NCBI GenBank assembly: GCA_023376005.1
Contig: CM042157.1
Location: 22,795,230-22,859,229 of the forward strand
Origin: Doryteuthis pealeii
Lineage: Eukaryota > Mollusca > Cephalopoda > Myopsida > Loliginidae
Direction: 5' to 3'
DNA: 64,000 bases
The position numbers were made by a program, and so were the translations under genes. Below the pieces are notes generated by a model. That model was not told where the DNA came from, made no database searches, and saw nothing but the letters and a program-made list of their open reading frames with translations. Shown piece after piece: positions 31,341 through 44,870 of the stretch (its first letter is position 1; every line of letters starts with the position of its first letter).

Positions 31341-31764
31341 TTGGTTTACATTTGCATAGCATATATAATATATATATATATATATATAATATATAATATA
31401 TATATATAGTATATGCAAGCTGGAGAGAAAAAACATGGAAAGAGTCAGTATAAATATGAAGATGATATTAGTATATCTATTGATTGAACAAACAACACAA
31501 AGGTTTTACTAATAAACATGAGCAATTTTTTCCTAATTTTTCTTACTTCCCTCTTTATTCCTTCCTTCCTTTTGTTTAATCCTTGTTCCTTCATTCTGAT
31601 ATATTTGAAGTTGAACGAATAGATAGTGAATTGGTAATTAAAAAATTTAACCTATTCGTTTTACCGAGTGAATATTCTTTTATCTATATCTCTCTCTTCT
31701 ATTCTTACTATCTATATTTTTCTGGTCTCTTTATATCTCTATCTCTCTCTATCTTGTGTATAGG
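31341..31764. other. noisy sequence; AT runs
   Basis: Broken AT runs at 31366-31410. Pairs with 52171-52610. No gene. Confidence 0.4.
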
Positions 31765-32065
31765 CCTTCACTCCACTCAGCGTAATTAGTGGACAGGGAT
31801 CTGTGCAGTAACGTGACCTATCTGTTCTTTCCCAACCTATTGCCCTGTATGCGAAGCGCGAGATGCGCGGCGTGGTGAGTCGATGATGCGGGTATATCTT
31901 CTCTTCGTATCATGTTCTGGAATGACGTTAAACTCTATGCTGATGGTGCAGGTTTTCCAGTTTGAAGTTTGGGGAATGTGGAGCACCCGCTTCATCACAA
32001 TCCTCCCTGCAGTCCACTCTGACCCGGAGTGTAGTTCCTGTTAGGGGTCCCATCTATGGTACATA
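31765..32065 (+). repeat. SINE family E (noisy duplicate, head lost)
   Basis: 'acagggatctgtgcagtaac', 'tgacgttaaactctatgctg' and 'ctctgacccggagtgtagtt' match 52620-52925. The 'ggtttagctcag' head seen in copy B is absent or scrambled. Confidence 0.6.
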
Positions 32066-32185
32066 GAAAACATGAGTTATACACAAATTGTTATTATCCA
32101 TTTAAAAGAAGGAATTATTTCAAAACTTTGTGGCATGGGGTATATCTATTTTTGATACCAAATTACCCAATAGAAGTATCGCAGA

Positions 32186-32300
32186 AGGGCTCGTTAACCT
32201 AGCTAGGTATAGTTTGCTATTATATATTATATCTCCATGTCTATGCTCTGGTGTTAAACTCCGCTTAAGTTAATTGAACCTTGGTCACATCCATTTTTCA
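32186..32300 (+). repeat. SINE family A, 3' fragment (noisy)
   Basis: 'ggctcgttaacctagctagg' and 'aactccgcttaagttaattg', as at 53036-53142. Confidence 0.6.
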
Positions 32301-34321
32301 GATGTATATCTGAAAAAGATATGATGCACTTACAGAGATAAAAACATAGTCTTGTCTATAGAATAGAGATGAGAGAGACGCGTAGACATCCACGGCATAA
32401 AATACCCAAACAAGTTTACGTATATATCTTAAAATCTAACCAACCAACCAACCATACCAACCAACCAACCATCCATCCATTAGTTTGTTTAACAGGGGAG
32501 TTTTATGTCACAATTTAATGTAAATATTCGTCCGTTTTAACACACAGACTCTTCACACATTTTTTCTTTCATTCCTTTTAATATAAAGACCCAGATCGGA
32601 GAAAGTTAATGAGCAGAGAAGACTTTCTATCCGAATTCAAATCAAGATCACCTGAAAGAAAATCTTTCGTTGTGACACATATAATTTTCAAGAACTGTTT
32701 TTATGACAAATACCGCAGCCCTCACCGGCAGCAAAATGCTAAACAATTTGGACAGGGATTATAATTACAATAAATTAAACACTGCTTCAAGTAATTTTAC
32801 CTGAGAAGAAATGTTTGATCATATACCACTACTACGTCTGGACGGTGTTGATGTACGGAACGGGATAGTGGCATAACTGGAATAATAGCAAAATTACATA
32901 TTTTTCAGAAAAACTGATTTCTAATATGGTAATATATATATTATATATCTATATTCTCTCATCTTATGACGCAGGAAATGTTTCGTGCAGCTATTATCAC
33001 ACTGCCGTGTTTTTTGTGCATTCTCCTGTGTAGCGTTGTCCGCGTGTGTGTTCGGCACTAAAACGATATATGTAAACGTTGTCGTATATATCGGCTCATG
33101 TGATCGCCAGAGATGTCTGAGTATACATAAGCGGGGCGGTGGTGGTGGCGGCAATATATTCACGTGGTATCTGAAAGTAGTGTGTCCTGTGTGGATTATA
33201 GAAATTAGCTAGTCTGCAAAGATATGTAGTCACAAACTGCTAGCCTTTAATTATCGTGCTCGCCTCGAATCTGTATCGGAGATGAGAAAGGCATGAGAGG
33301 AAGAAGAGATAACAACTACTTGAATTAGCTGGACCCCATACTGACGGCACCAAAGCCCGGTCCGTTCCCCTACGCGTCCGAAAGCAACAAAGAGACTCGT
33401 CCTTTCTCCGTCGTTCCAGTCACACATGACTTCCGGTCACACCCAGACTGCGAGTGACACTCAATTCATCCGTCTGCGGGCGTGGCACGCTGACGGTCAA
33501 CCATGCCCGTTCACCTGTTTTGCTCCTCACTATGTTTTAACCTTTATCATCTCTGCACTTATTTCCTTCTTCCCTTTCTAATATAGTAGTTCTAGCTCAC
33601 AAACCAGGGGACAAGATCGCCCATCTTGCTATATCTGTGCGCTTCGACTGCCCACACTGAATCTTAAGCTTGAGAGTAGTACTTGGAGAGTATCAGGCCA
33701 GTTGGGTTCGTCACCTCATATATATCGACAATAAGATCTAGAAGTTCCAAATGGTATGTCGTGTCTACATTTGCAAAATATTTCATATATATGCTCATCA
33801 AGAGTATTTTATATAAATAAATAAAAAGTAAGACAAGCATTTTTTCCTTAGAATTTAATTCACATCACAACGGTAATATTTTTCACATGTGGCGTCAGAC
33901 AAACATTTGGACGCGTGCGATTCCTAAGTGAAAAAGGTCAAATAAGAGTGCAAGAATATCTTGATGGACGTCATACTAAAAACAGATGCGCGTATAATCG
34001 ATAGTCCAAATAACTGGTCATTAAATAGATAGATTAGGTTAGGTAGTAGGTAGATATAAACAAGTTGAATAACAATTAGATAGATAGAGTAGATAGATTA
34101 TGAATTGGATGAGAAAGAAAATATAGATAGATAGATAGATATGAACAATCTGAGAATAGATAGATATGAACGCAGCTCCCAATTGATAGATAGATAGATA
34201 GATAGATATGTATATATATATATATATATTAATATATATTTGGGTTTTTTATCATATTGGATGAACACACACACACACACAACATACTCACTCACACACA
34301 CACACACACACAATATATATA
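32301..34321. other. noisy sequence, no gene recognised; (GATA)n near 34020-34205
   Basis: Pairs with 53143-55117. (CCAA)n at 32438-32475 and gata units at about 34023-34210 correspond to 53277-53318 and 54822-55015. Confidence 0.4.
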
Positions 34322-34470
34322 GTATACGTCATCCACAGACACCGTGTTCGACGTATTCATTCGAGTATGGCTGAGTACACTTGGCAGTCACTTCATCCGA
34401 GATGGAACCGATAAATTATCATCAGGTCAGCGTTCTTAACTACTCGGGAATCGGCCTCTATGACCGAACC
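34322..34470 (-). repeat. SINE family D (noisy duplicate)
   Basis: 'gtcatccacagacaccgtgt' and 'actactcgggaatcggcc', as at 55118-55285. Confidence 0.6.
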
Positions 34471-34614
34471 CGAGGATTTCACTGAAAAATACATATATAT
34501 GTATATGTAAGTTCTCTCCAATCTCCTATCCGTTTGATAGGCACGGCGTTGTCTTAATGTAGGCAAAAACTAGTCTATCTATTCTCTCTCTTCTCTTCTA
34601 TAATATTAATATAT

Positions 34615-34714
34615 NNNNNNNNNNNNNNNNNNNNNNNNNNNNNNNNNNNNNNNNNNNNNNNNNNNNNNNNNNNNNNNNNNNNNNNNNNNNNNNNNNNNNN
34701 NNNNNNNNNNNNNN
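34615..34714. other. assembly gap, exactly 100 N
   Basis: A run of exactly 100 N, the usual placeholder for a gap of unknown size. It separates the two copies of the large direct repeat. Confidence 0.99.
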
Positions 34715-35029
34715 AGGAGACATCGAGATCATCAGCCACCACATATCTCTACAACCATCAGAGAGATGAATGCCGATACATACTAAGTTGTCCATCCTAT
34801 GTATCGCTTATTGTTTAATTGACTGTGTGGGAAGCACACTTATACTATTAATGAACAGACTCTTATATTCAGAGTAGCAGATAATAGTGTTCCACATATT
34901 TATAGAGTTGCAGACAACGCTAGACAAATACACTAAAAACCTTCCCTGAATCTGACTGCTGAAACATGGGGTGCGTCTTAATATGCCCGTGCGTCTTATA
35001 TGCCTGTGCGTCTATATATTCCGTCAAAT

Positions 35030-37916
35030 ACACGTATACTGATTAACAATTTTTATTTGCGTAAATATTGAAATTGTGAATTACGGAGATATTTTGGTAA
35101 TACGTAAGATCCTTTGGTTATTAGCTTGTATAATGAGCGGAGGCTCTGGGAGACTTAAGGATTAAGACTCGACGCAAGCTGGGTGTATACAAGAGCTCGC
35201 TCGGTGTCGCTTATCTCGCTCAGCTAGGCTATGTCAATCGAGGCCGGTATCGCTCTGCTAAGACCTCGATTGCTTTCACACAACGACATCTTTCCGAGTC
35301 GGTCGAATGCTGTATCATCACGCAGACGAGGATTCCTATTTTCCATGTATTTGTATCAAACGCAAAGACAACATAGTAGATTAATGTAGAATGAAGAGTT
35401 TCATTAAATATACACCAGTGAGCCAAAATCCCGTTTCTCGGCTTAAAATGCCTCCACTAATGAATCTTTGTTTAAATGCATGTCGAAAATTCCTACGGAT
35501 TCATATATAGTATATATAATGGGAGGAGGTACAATATTTTTAAAAATAGCTTTTAAACAGATAAATTTGAGCTTTGATTAATATTCAGTGGCCTAGTATC
35601 TTGTTTAAGAGAAAGTAAAAAGTATTAGATTTGACCTATAAAAGAATCATACAGAATACGCATAAGCGCTTTTCGGCTTACTCTCTGTCTTGAGAGTTCA
35701 AGACTCGGAGTAGGAGTAAAGAAGGCTCAAACAGGCTCGAAAGTACGAATTTACGGAGGTGAGGAATATTGTCAACTGGCTAAAAACTGTCGTCGAGAAT
35801 AGGTCGAAATGGATAACCATTCAGCAATTGAGATGTTGATAAATTGGTACTTGCTCGATATTGTAGGACAACTTCAGTCGCAGAGTAAAACACTTTGAGG
35901 CCTATCTGCTGTGGAGGACTGTCGGGGCAATAAATTAGCCATTAAGTTCATTTAATGTATTAATGTACCTTGATTGACGCAGACAACACTAGTCTAATCA
36001 CCGGCTCTAGTGTAAAGAACATCATATTCTAACGCTCCACAAACCGAATATTATAACAGGCACTAAAAGCCATATAAATGCAAGAGGAAACATTTGTTGC
36101 TAGTTTTATTAGAATTATGAGAGCTACATTCATATATTACTCCAGTACCTCAGCAACATAGATATTAAAAAGTGGAAGAGTTATCAATATTGTATAAGAT
36201 TTATGTGGATAGAAGTTATGTCTTACTCCATAGGGCTAGGCTCAGGTGAGTCATACTGAGAAAACATCATAGGAATATAAACATGTATGTATTACTAAAA
36301 TGCTTAATTTGTAGTCAACTTATATAGGGTCAACAGTGGAGGCATAAACAAAAAAACCAAGGAAATGCGTCTGTTAATTTCTAAACACTGTCAACAGTTT
36401 GACGAGCGCAAAATCACACACATTGCTACTTCTACATCCACACTAACTAACAAACACACTACTACACTACATTACTTACTAAAGTAAAGGGCTACTTCAC
36501 TCACCCTCTATATATTATATATATATACGTTCTCCTAATAAGGATCAGAAAGTGTTTGTCATCTTTTACCACTCGGATATTCAGTGTGCTGATACGATTA
36601 CACCTCCTCGGAGTATTATTCCTACCAAGATCTATTATGTGACCCATCCTACACTCCGGCGGGAAACGGTCGTATCCCCTGTAACTGAAACTGTGCTCGG
36701 TCATTGAGAGAAATCCGACTTTTTTCTTACTACTCTCACTTATATCCCCAAAGGAAATTTGTCCTCTACACTTTTTAATATATCAGAGACCCCTAATTCG
36801 GATTAAAAAACTAATTGCTATACAGCTTATCATGCCAAAAACTGGTCCGCGCTAGGTAACTTTTAGAAATTATAATATAATACATTACCTATATACACTA
36901 TAACTATATCAGAACTATTATAATTCTTCTCATGTAATATGCCTATATATCGCATTATTATGATAATCTACACTAGTATGAGAGTGCATTGATAATTGAA
37001 GTAAGAGATCGCAGTGTCCCTGGGTCATAAATGATAAAATGTTTCTGTCTATTTGTGTGACACATAAAAATGCTCATCGATAAGACAGAATATTTTGTTT
37101 TCGAAGATAAAAGTCCAAATACAACCAATCTCGCATGTGGATCAAACATTCAATTTCGTTCTCAGCCATCCTGAACAAGTTCTTCCCCAATTCAAACAGA
37201 AAAAAATATAACCAAATTTTAAATTTGTCTACTGAAAACTACATTGGGTGTAAGTTTTAACTACAGGAGATGCTGTCTAATCAAAAAATCAAACATTTAC
37301 AGAACTTTTTTTTTTCATAGCTAAGTTTAAAAAAATTTGAAAAATACACCACAGTACCTTCAACATAGAAAATAACCACAAGTAGCAACATACCTTCAAA
37401 TTAAAGATTCTGTCTCGTTTAATCCTCTCGCTTTGGCGAGTTCGTATACCAGCCAATGATACGCAAGCGACTAGCGCCTTAGCTAACATAATATTAATAC
37501 TCTCAATTTGCAATGAATATGTATATATTATATATAAATAGCTATACAGCAATTGTTAGAGGTTGGATCTTTCAAGTTAGAACTAACTGATGGCTGTTTC
37601 ATTGTTATCAAGTTACTTCTAAAATAAGAATTATGAAAAGAAATAGTACCATTTCCAAATATTATTTTAGCGTGCCGGTATTATCTGGTGCATCTGGAGC
37701 TGACTCAATAATAATGTTGAGGGGCTATTGAAAAGTGTCCTGGGTGATATTGAACTATGTATAAACGACATCCTAGAATAGGATGAAGTTCAATTCTTAG
37801 CGAGCATCTGCGAAGCTGGGGAGTGAGTACGCCGAACCTTTAACGCCCCATTACTTACAGATCCTAGCTCTGAACCCGGAGTGTAGTCTTACGCAAAGTT
37901 AGCGCTTAATGGCCAT
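35030..37916. other. noisy sequence, no gene recognised
   Basis: 35487-35545 clearly matches 18235-18300. From about 36.1 kb to 38.9 kb I cannot pair the sequence with copy A. Short frames have no known domain. Confidence 0.4.
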
Positions 37917-38132
37917 CTAAGTGTGGTTCAAATGAGGAAAAATAGAGTTTATCCCAAAAAAAAAGTATTTAAAAAAGCAGATTCGCAGTGGTCTTTTTTC
38001 AATTCGGAGTACGGTACCCGGAAGCAATTGAATCACAGCACAATAACGTTCTATTGTCATAAAAATAACCAACCATAAAGTTGATATGACATTGGCATGT
38101 AAAAAACCAATTCCAATCCGATTAATCTTCAT
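37917..38132 (-). pseudogene. possible GPCR transmembrane-3 fragment
   Basis: Reverse frame: FLHANVISTLWLVIFMTIER then YCAVIQ, a hydrophobic helix ending in E-R-Y-x-A-V. The (D/E)RY motif at the end of helix 3, with the preceding W-L-V---T-x pattern, is typical of class A (rhodopsin-type) peptide receptors. Only about 45 residues fit. The next part (LRIEKRPLRI) could be intracellular loop 2, but no helix 4 follows. It lies in the noisy region, so frame breaks may be consensus errors. It could be an exon piece, a pseudogene or chance; confidence is low. Confidence 0.3.
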
Positions 38133-40999
38133 ATTCGAGAATATTGAATAATATTAAAATTAATTAAACATTCACATTTCACTGGTATATAATTAGGCAC
38201 TTAAATCGTTCATATTAAGGGATCATCTTACGAGAAAGGAGGAAATCAGGTATAAAATACTTTCATGGTTTGCAATCATTTGGGGTAGATAAAAAATACA
38301 CCTGGGCAAAAGTCGGATAGAGAATACAAGTCGTCTCATCATGTTTTTATACTATTTCAAGATCTGGATGATGTGTTGGCTTTATGAATGACCATAGAGA
38401 TTTTGCTTCAGCACATGTGAATTGAACTTGACTTTAAACGGGTTTCATTCACATATGGCTCGCAAAGGCCAAGTTCTTTCGTCATATTGGACTCTCTGGA
38501 GAGCAGTTCAGTCACTTGAAATGGATAATAACAAAATCATATTTATATATAAAAGGGGGATGTACTATTATACAGTAAAATTGGATATAAAAGATTATAG
38601 TTATTACTGGGCGAGTTATTCGTCACCATCTCATAGTCGGTTCGGAGTATTGAAATATCAAATCTGAAAACCTCTAATTCGACGCTAGATACAGCATAAT
38701 ATCAGATATGAATTACCGCGGAATAAGTAAATAAAAACGTAGGTTGACGTTGGAAATGGATTCTTCCAACTTAGTTCATATTATACAAAGTAGAAGAGAG
38801 AGGAGAGAAGATGAAGAGAGGAGAGAGAGAGAAAGAGAGATGAGAGACGTCAGAAGAAGAGAGAGAGGGTAATGAAGTGATATAGAAAGAAAGGGAAAAG
38901 TGAAACACGAATACACCTCTAGTCACAAGCGAACTCAATCGATTCCGGAAAATAAATAAATTAACACGAGAGAGAGGAAACGTCAACTCATTCCATTAAA
39001 CACACGACTTATGAAAACGAGATAAAGCAGGAATAATATACTGATATACAAATATTTGAAATCCATACACAAACAATTCATGCCTCAGATGTTATTTCAA
39101 GTGAATATAATCAAATATGATTATGCTATATACCACAGGTAAAAGAAGAGCAGAGGTCATAAGATACACGGATAATTCATATTATCAACTACCATGGAAT
39201 TTCCATGGATGCAGCTAGTCAAAATATAATACAGGTTCACATGCCTTTCCGCGTTTTTGCCCTTTTTTAATTGCCTTCTTTATTCTTTTTTAGCTTATCT
39301 ATTTTTTAGCAGATATAGAAAATATACTCTTACGCTTGTGATATATAATACATTATTTGAGAGTTATCATTGATAGTTATAGTATAATCCTGTTTACGTG
39401 ACTTCCCACCTATGTCAGATGAACATATAAAAAGTCGTACAAAATAATTGTGGAGTAAGTCACGCAGCAAACCGAAGCCCCGCACCAAAATTATGGGTGA
39501 CGCCATTTCGCGTGATTAAAAAGATATGACGAGTGTCACTAATCTTCCGGTTACATAACATGGACATGTTTTGAAGCCACTCCGCGCATCCTTGAGTAAG
39601 TCAACTATCCGGGGAGAGTAAATTCCGCTCCTTCTCCCTTGTAAATCGAGAGGGCGGGGCTGTAATGCCGTTCTGATGGTCCCCGGGATCACTTCACCCG
39701 TATCAATGACACTTATGGGTTAATCACATTAAACATAAAAAAAAAATTTAACTATATAAGGTCAAAGGAACAATGTTTTGTAGCACTCGTGTACCCACAC
39801 GTGAGGAAGAAAATTCCTGTGAAATCTAGGTAGTTCGTTCTAGGTAAAGACGACAATAGATTTCACTCGTAAATCTGGACCGAAAATAATAGTAATACCG
39901 AGAAACAATAGCTTAAAATTAGTAAAAGCATAATGGGCCACATGGATAACCTTAGCAATTGTGAACAAGGCAATCTATCCAATAAAGATTAAATACAAGA
40001 TTCAGTTTCGAATGCTTACCTATGAAAGGGTGTCCAGAGTAATCGTCTCAGCAAATATCCAGAAAATACGGGCGGAGGGCACATAGTGCCCGGGGAAGCG
40101 TATGGTTGTTTAATGGTGTAACCATAAAAAAGATATTATGTGTAACAACAATTGAAAACGGCACGGTTAAATAAAATCAGTATCTTAATGCATCAATAGA
40201 GAGATACAATTTAAGAACTGTTACGTATATATAAATAGGATCACATTTCCATGGAAAGTGACCGAAAAACTCTCTGCAGAGGGTTAAAGTAAGGGTATAT
40301 GGTTGGGCTACTTCGTGAGTTCTCTCCGACAATCTTATATGCTTGATTTTTTATTCGTAAACATGAAATGATCTTATATGACATTTTATCTCTTGGCGTG
40401 TCTTAAATTGTTGTTATTTTGTTTATCAAAGACCAAAAAATCTTAAAAAAATACATATTATGGCACAGCTCATAATCAAAATTCAGACATAAATATGATA
40501 AACTATAAAAGACAAAGTTTTAGAAGCTGATAATTCTACAAATATGACGCGTCGGGGTGCCCACATTTTTTAAATTTGTTTTCCTTAGATTCCCATTTTT
40601 ACCCTAGATTAGAAGACGTTTTAATTGCGGGTCGTTTCAGTGAGATAATTAGGATCTTAACTCGGCTCCATCGCTATCGTCATATTCGTACCTCTTCCAT
40701 CCACTTTCACTGATGATCGCTCAAGAGAGATTTAAAAATATTGATATACTATTAAATAAGAACAAAAGAAAAAATATGTCCCACTTACAGTGGCTCGTCC
40801 CACCTCGGAGGTGTAGCTGTGCATAAGGAAGTACTTGTATAGTTAATAAAAAACATATAGCTCGTACTGCTTTTCGGTGAAGTCATTTTCTAATGTCTGA
40901 TTGGAAAGTTTATTAAATTCTATGAGTTTTATTTATAACACAATTCATAAGAATCACTTATTTTACTATCATTTCACCTAAAAGAGACATAGCTTACGG
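38133..40999. other. noisy sequence, no gene recognised
   Basis: An 81-codon forward frame at 38422-38667 is not recognised. A GA-rich run lies at 38795-38870. 40610-40690 pairs with 20103-20170. Confidence 0.4.
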
Positions 41000-41110
41000 T
41001 TTTGCTCGGTCGCCTGAGGCACCAGAAAAAAAGGGGAATCGCCGACGTCGAATAATAAGCAATTTTTAAATCTGCGTGGCATCCCATTTAGAATTGTTAG
41101 AAATATTTTT
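41000..41110 (+). repeat. SINE family B fragment (noisy duplicate of 20290-20400)
   Basis: 'ttttgctcggtcgcctgagg', 'gcaatttttaaatctgc' and 'ggcatccca' as in copy A. Confidence 0.55.
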
Positions 41111-41289
41111 GGTAAGATAGGGTGTGCTGAACGTTCCACCATCTTAAACTTGGTTAAAACTCTGCGTGGCCCGCGTGGCATTACAAACCTGCCAATACAC
41201 GCTCAATACGTGGCTCAGTTAACTATTTAATCGTCGATCTTGAAAGCTGTTCAGTGCCTCGTATCGACACGGACGAAGCAATCAATAAC

Positions 41290-41425
41290 AAGGACCTCTG
41301 CTTAACACAAGGACTCTTCACTAAGGCAACAACAAGGATTCTGCTATACACTAAGGGACGTACAAGGTTCTACCTAATAAACTAAGGAACATACGGATTC
41401 ACCTAATACTAGGAACAGGGGGATC
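41290..41425. repeat. about 27 bp minisatellite (noisy duplicate)
   Basis: Matches 20568-20700. Confidence 0.6.
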
Positions 41426-42241
41426 TCTGTAACGTGTTCTCTCACCTGCCCCTAAAAGTGACTCAGAAAAAATCGTAACATATAAATGTTCTGTGTCCCA
41501 TTGGCTGCTGTGCGTAAACATATCAATAGCCTTGGTGAAAATACAATATTTGAATTTAATGAATTAAGCTCTTCTTAAATTTGTTACCTTGCGTAATGAT
41601 AGGACGGTACCGCTCTCTTCTGAGGAGGCAATGAGACAGATGGGAGTAAACCAGGTCCATGGGCTATGTGGAGGTAGTTGGGGGAACTCTTCAAAATGCT
41701 TATGAATTGATCAATGCAGTTAAGAAAAAGTATCGACATTTTATGCGTCATAACATGCGTTGTAAGTGCCTTAAATGTAAAAAATTTAATATATTTTATT
41801 TCATCCAATGCTTCTAAAAAATAACAAACATCCAAAAATCTTATTCACGTTGCCGAAAGGGCATACGGTCTGATTTGTTGTCTATTTATTCTCTCAAAAC
41901 GCCCTTACCTATTATGGTAGAGGCGTGTAAGTATCATTTGACATACTTAATTTCGCTGGGATTGCTTAGCTGTGTACTGTGGTCGAGGCGTATAGTGTTT
42001 CACTTGCTTGCGAGATCTCCGTTTCGAATTTCTGTCGGAGGGAAATCGTTAGTATAATATCGCTGATGAGACTTTATAAAGTCAATGTCTGTCCGTATTC
42101 TACATCGCGAGCCGATCCCTTGCCGGGATTAACTTGTCAAGTTTCATTTTCTATAAGAAAAATACGAATTTATGCGATACATGCGTTGTAAGTGCTTCAA
42201 GTAAAAATTAAATAAACTCATATATATATAAATAATATACC
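41426..42241. other. noisy sequence, no gene recognised
   Basis: Pairs with 20700-21480 in copy A. Confidence 0.4.
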
Positions 42242-42500
42242 ACCCCTCTGCACGAGCAGGATGTACACTAGGTCAATTACCTCTTAAGCGGAGTTCAACC
42301 ATGTTGAATTTCCAGAGTTTTTCCCTCTCCTAGACTCGGTTGCCTAATCAAGGTAAAGTAACTAGTCGCTACTATTTATCCAGTAGCTGAGGTAGAAGCA
42401 GGATTCCATACCTTTCCCCTAAGGGTATTAAGCAATGAACAGTGAAATGAATTACCATCAGACTGAACTCGGGCAACGATCCCATTTCCTGCTTATTAAC
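42242..42500 (-). repeat. SINE family A (noisy duplicate of 21483-21741)
   Basis: 'cacccctctgcacgagcagg', 'cttaagcggagttcaacc', 'cctttccccta' and 'gatcccatttcc' are recognisable. Confidence 0.7.
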
Positions 42501-42835
42501 TATATAAATATATATGTATGTACGTCATTCGAATATATGTATATTAGGTATGTAATTATACTGGCATAAATGTAGTATGCACTATATTATTGTATATCAA
42601 TATCCTGGAGACAAGGACAGTTGGTAAAGAAAAATGACAATTATGTATATAGTTTTATGTATGTGAAGTAATATGTATACATATGTGTGTATCACAACCA
42701 TCCACACGAGTAGGATATAGACCCTTGATTGGAAAGCATATATGCAGATATATAGAACCTTCTTATAGAAAACAAAATATGAATGATATAGATCCTTAAC
42801 AATTTGGAAAGCAAAGTATAGGGATATATAGAGCC

Positions 42836-43172
42836 TTTTGTATTATTTGGAATATTGATCTCATCTTATCTCGTCTATATAAAAGTTTCGACTGATGTGT
42901 TCCTCGGAGGAACGCATCGGCGAGAATGTTTGTAGACTAAAATAAAGCTAACGGGCAATAGTCCAATAAACACAATAATAACTGTGTGAGTTATTCAACA
43001 GTAAAAGAATCCAGTCGAGGTAGGGTAAAATGAGCACAAGTGATTACATAAGGTACAAGAAACGGCTTAGCTTGCCGCTAACGTAACTATACAACTTTTC
43101 ACTTCGGTGTCTCACTATTTATAGTGAGAACGGTGTAATATTCTCCACTGTACGAAACGCCGGTACACAAAT
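42836..43172. mobile_element. palindromic family 2 plus solo LTR (noisy duplicates)
   Basis: Corresponds to 22083-22420: 'attgatctcatct', 'gttcctcggaggaacgcatc', 'tctcactatttatagtgaga' and 'gccggtacacaa'. The LTR terminal bases are damaged here, so the boundaries are taken from copy A. Confidence 0.65.
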
Positions 43173-44664
43173 AACAAATTCATCAACCTTCTCAATTATA
43201 CTGAGCTATAGACCCTTCCATAGAAAACAAAATTTGGAGAAACAGACTTTAAATTGGAAAGCAAATTATGGGGATATTAGAACTCCTCATAGAAAACAGT
43301 TACACAATACATAACTATTTATATTCTATACATCTCCAAATGAAAACCATCTTCATTTATGTGTATAGCCGACTGACGGCTACTGGACTTCTATAAACAA
43401 CAGATCTTATAACAAAAATAGGACCGCTTTATTTTCTTTGGTGTTGGGTAGTGAGGGCGTAGAAGCTTCACAACTGAAATGCCGGTGGCTAGCGAAGAGC
43501 GCAGGGTTACAATGAATGGCCCGAGGTTAACGAGATACGAAGTTATTTCTGGCTTGCGGCTGGATCTCTGGTCGGCTCGAACTTCTCGGCCTTTATTAAT
43601 CGATAAATACGGCCAACGCATCTTTATTTTTGATCTGGTCTTACATCCCAAAATGCCTAACGGCATTGTCTTTTGATCTGAAAACGGACAACCTTCCTTT
43701 ATTCTTATATTTTCTTTATCTATTTCTTGACCGGAAGAGAAGTGTTCCGTTTAACTTTTTTTTATAGATATCTATTTTATCTTTCTCTTTGTCTTTCTTG
43801 CCGGAAGCTTCCCCTTTCCCGGCGACGATAATACACATATACATATATACTTTATAAGGATATAATTTACTAGGCGGCATGAAAATACGGATACTCGAGT
43901 TCCATGTGTAAAAGATACAACCAGTCCATCTCTGCTTGAGTTTAAGATTGTAGAATTATACGAGAGAAAATGACCATCAAAGCCATTCACAAATTATACC
44001 ATGTGGAAAAATTGGATACGAAGGCCTAATACTCGGCAAATAGGTTCTAACATTGACGATAAACCGTCAAGCAAGATGACATATGACTCTTCCCTACGTC
44101 CGGATTTGTATAATATAAGGCGGCAAAATTACGATAGGAATGAATTGCGTAGGCGTTAGTCTTGACTTTTATTAAAGCTCTGGTTCTGTTGATCGTATAT
44201 ATATATAATATATAATATATATATATACATATATATATATAGTATATATAAGAAAAGCACACACACACTACACACACACACACACATATATAATTATAGG
44301 CTGTGAAAGATGTGGTTACGAGCATAATTTGAAAATGGTTATTAAAAGGCGTGTGATTGTGAAGATGTTACAATAATACAATTTCACAATTTTTTTCCTT
44401 CTGAAAAAGATTTTTTTTTCGGTCATGTCTCATCAGAGAAGCATACGTGACACTAAGTTTGTAATACGAGGAATAATGTGTAAAACCACAGATGTGGAAG
44501 TAATATACTATATATATATTATATATTATAATATATATATATATATATATTTTACGGCAAAGTGTGAGAAAGGCAGAGATATTATCAAACATTATCGTTG
44601 GAGGGTGGTTGTTGGATCCGAATAAACAGTAAATTGAAGGATTGATTTTTTTGGGGGGTTTTTT
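43173..44664. other. noisy to clean transition; AT and AC runs at 44199-44290
   Basis: Pairs with 22421-23949. Broken AT and AC runs at 44199-44290 and AT at 44510-44550. No gene. Confidence 0.4.
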
Positions 44665-44870
44665 TTTTACTTGCGGAGTTTTTACAGGTTGGAATTGTCT
44701 AATCAAATTTAAAGCGCTAATCCGCCGTACTATCATTACCCATAGTTGGAGGAGGAATACTTTTGATACATACTTTTCCAAAGGGTATTAGTGTAGTGGG
44801 AAACTACTAACCCTCCTCCTGAATTTGAACTCTTGACCCGGTCCATTTCCCACCGAAAACAATTTCCAAA
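44665..44870 (-). repeat. SINE family A, fragment (duplicate of 23950-24130)
   Basis: 'ccgccgtactatcattaccc', 'ttccaaagggtattag' and 'gaatttgaactcttgacc'. Confidence 0.68.

Larger units (their letters stand above)
17700..34614. repeat. large direct repeat, copy A (about 17 kb), ending at the gap
   Basis: Collinear with copy B (34715-55440). Matched anchors: 18235-18300 with 35487-35545; 20103-20170 with 40610-40690; 21200-21420 with 41960-42160; 24270-24900 with 44970-45600; 29270-29570 with 50060-50360; 33230-33720 with 54040-54530; 34260-34500 with 55060-55300. Before about 26.2 kb the sequence reads cleanly. Afterwards it shows many small insertions and deletions relative to copy B, including spurious-looking 'tatatctctat' strings. 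Individual elements in 26.2-34.6 kb should be read from copy B instead. Confidence 0.9.

Noticed and set aside
34598..34795. Reverse-strand frame spanning the N run
   Set aside because: Translation through 100 N is meaningless.
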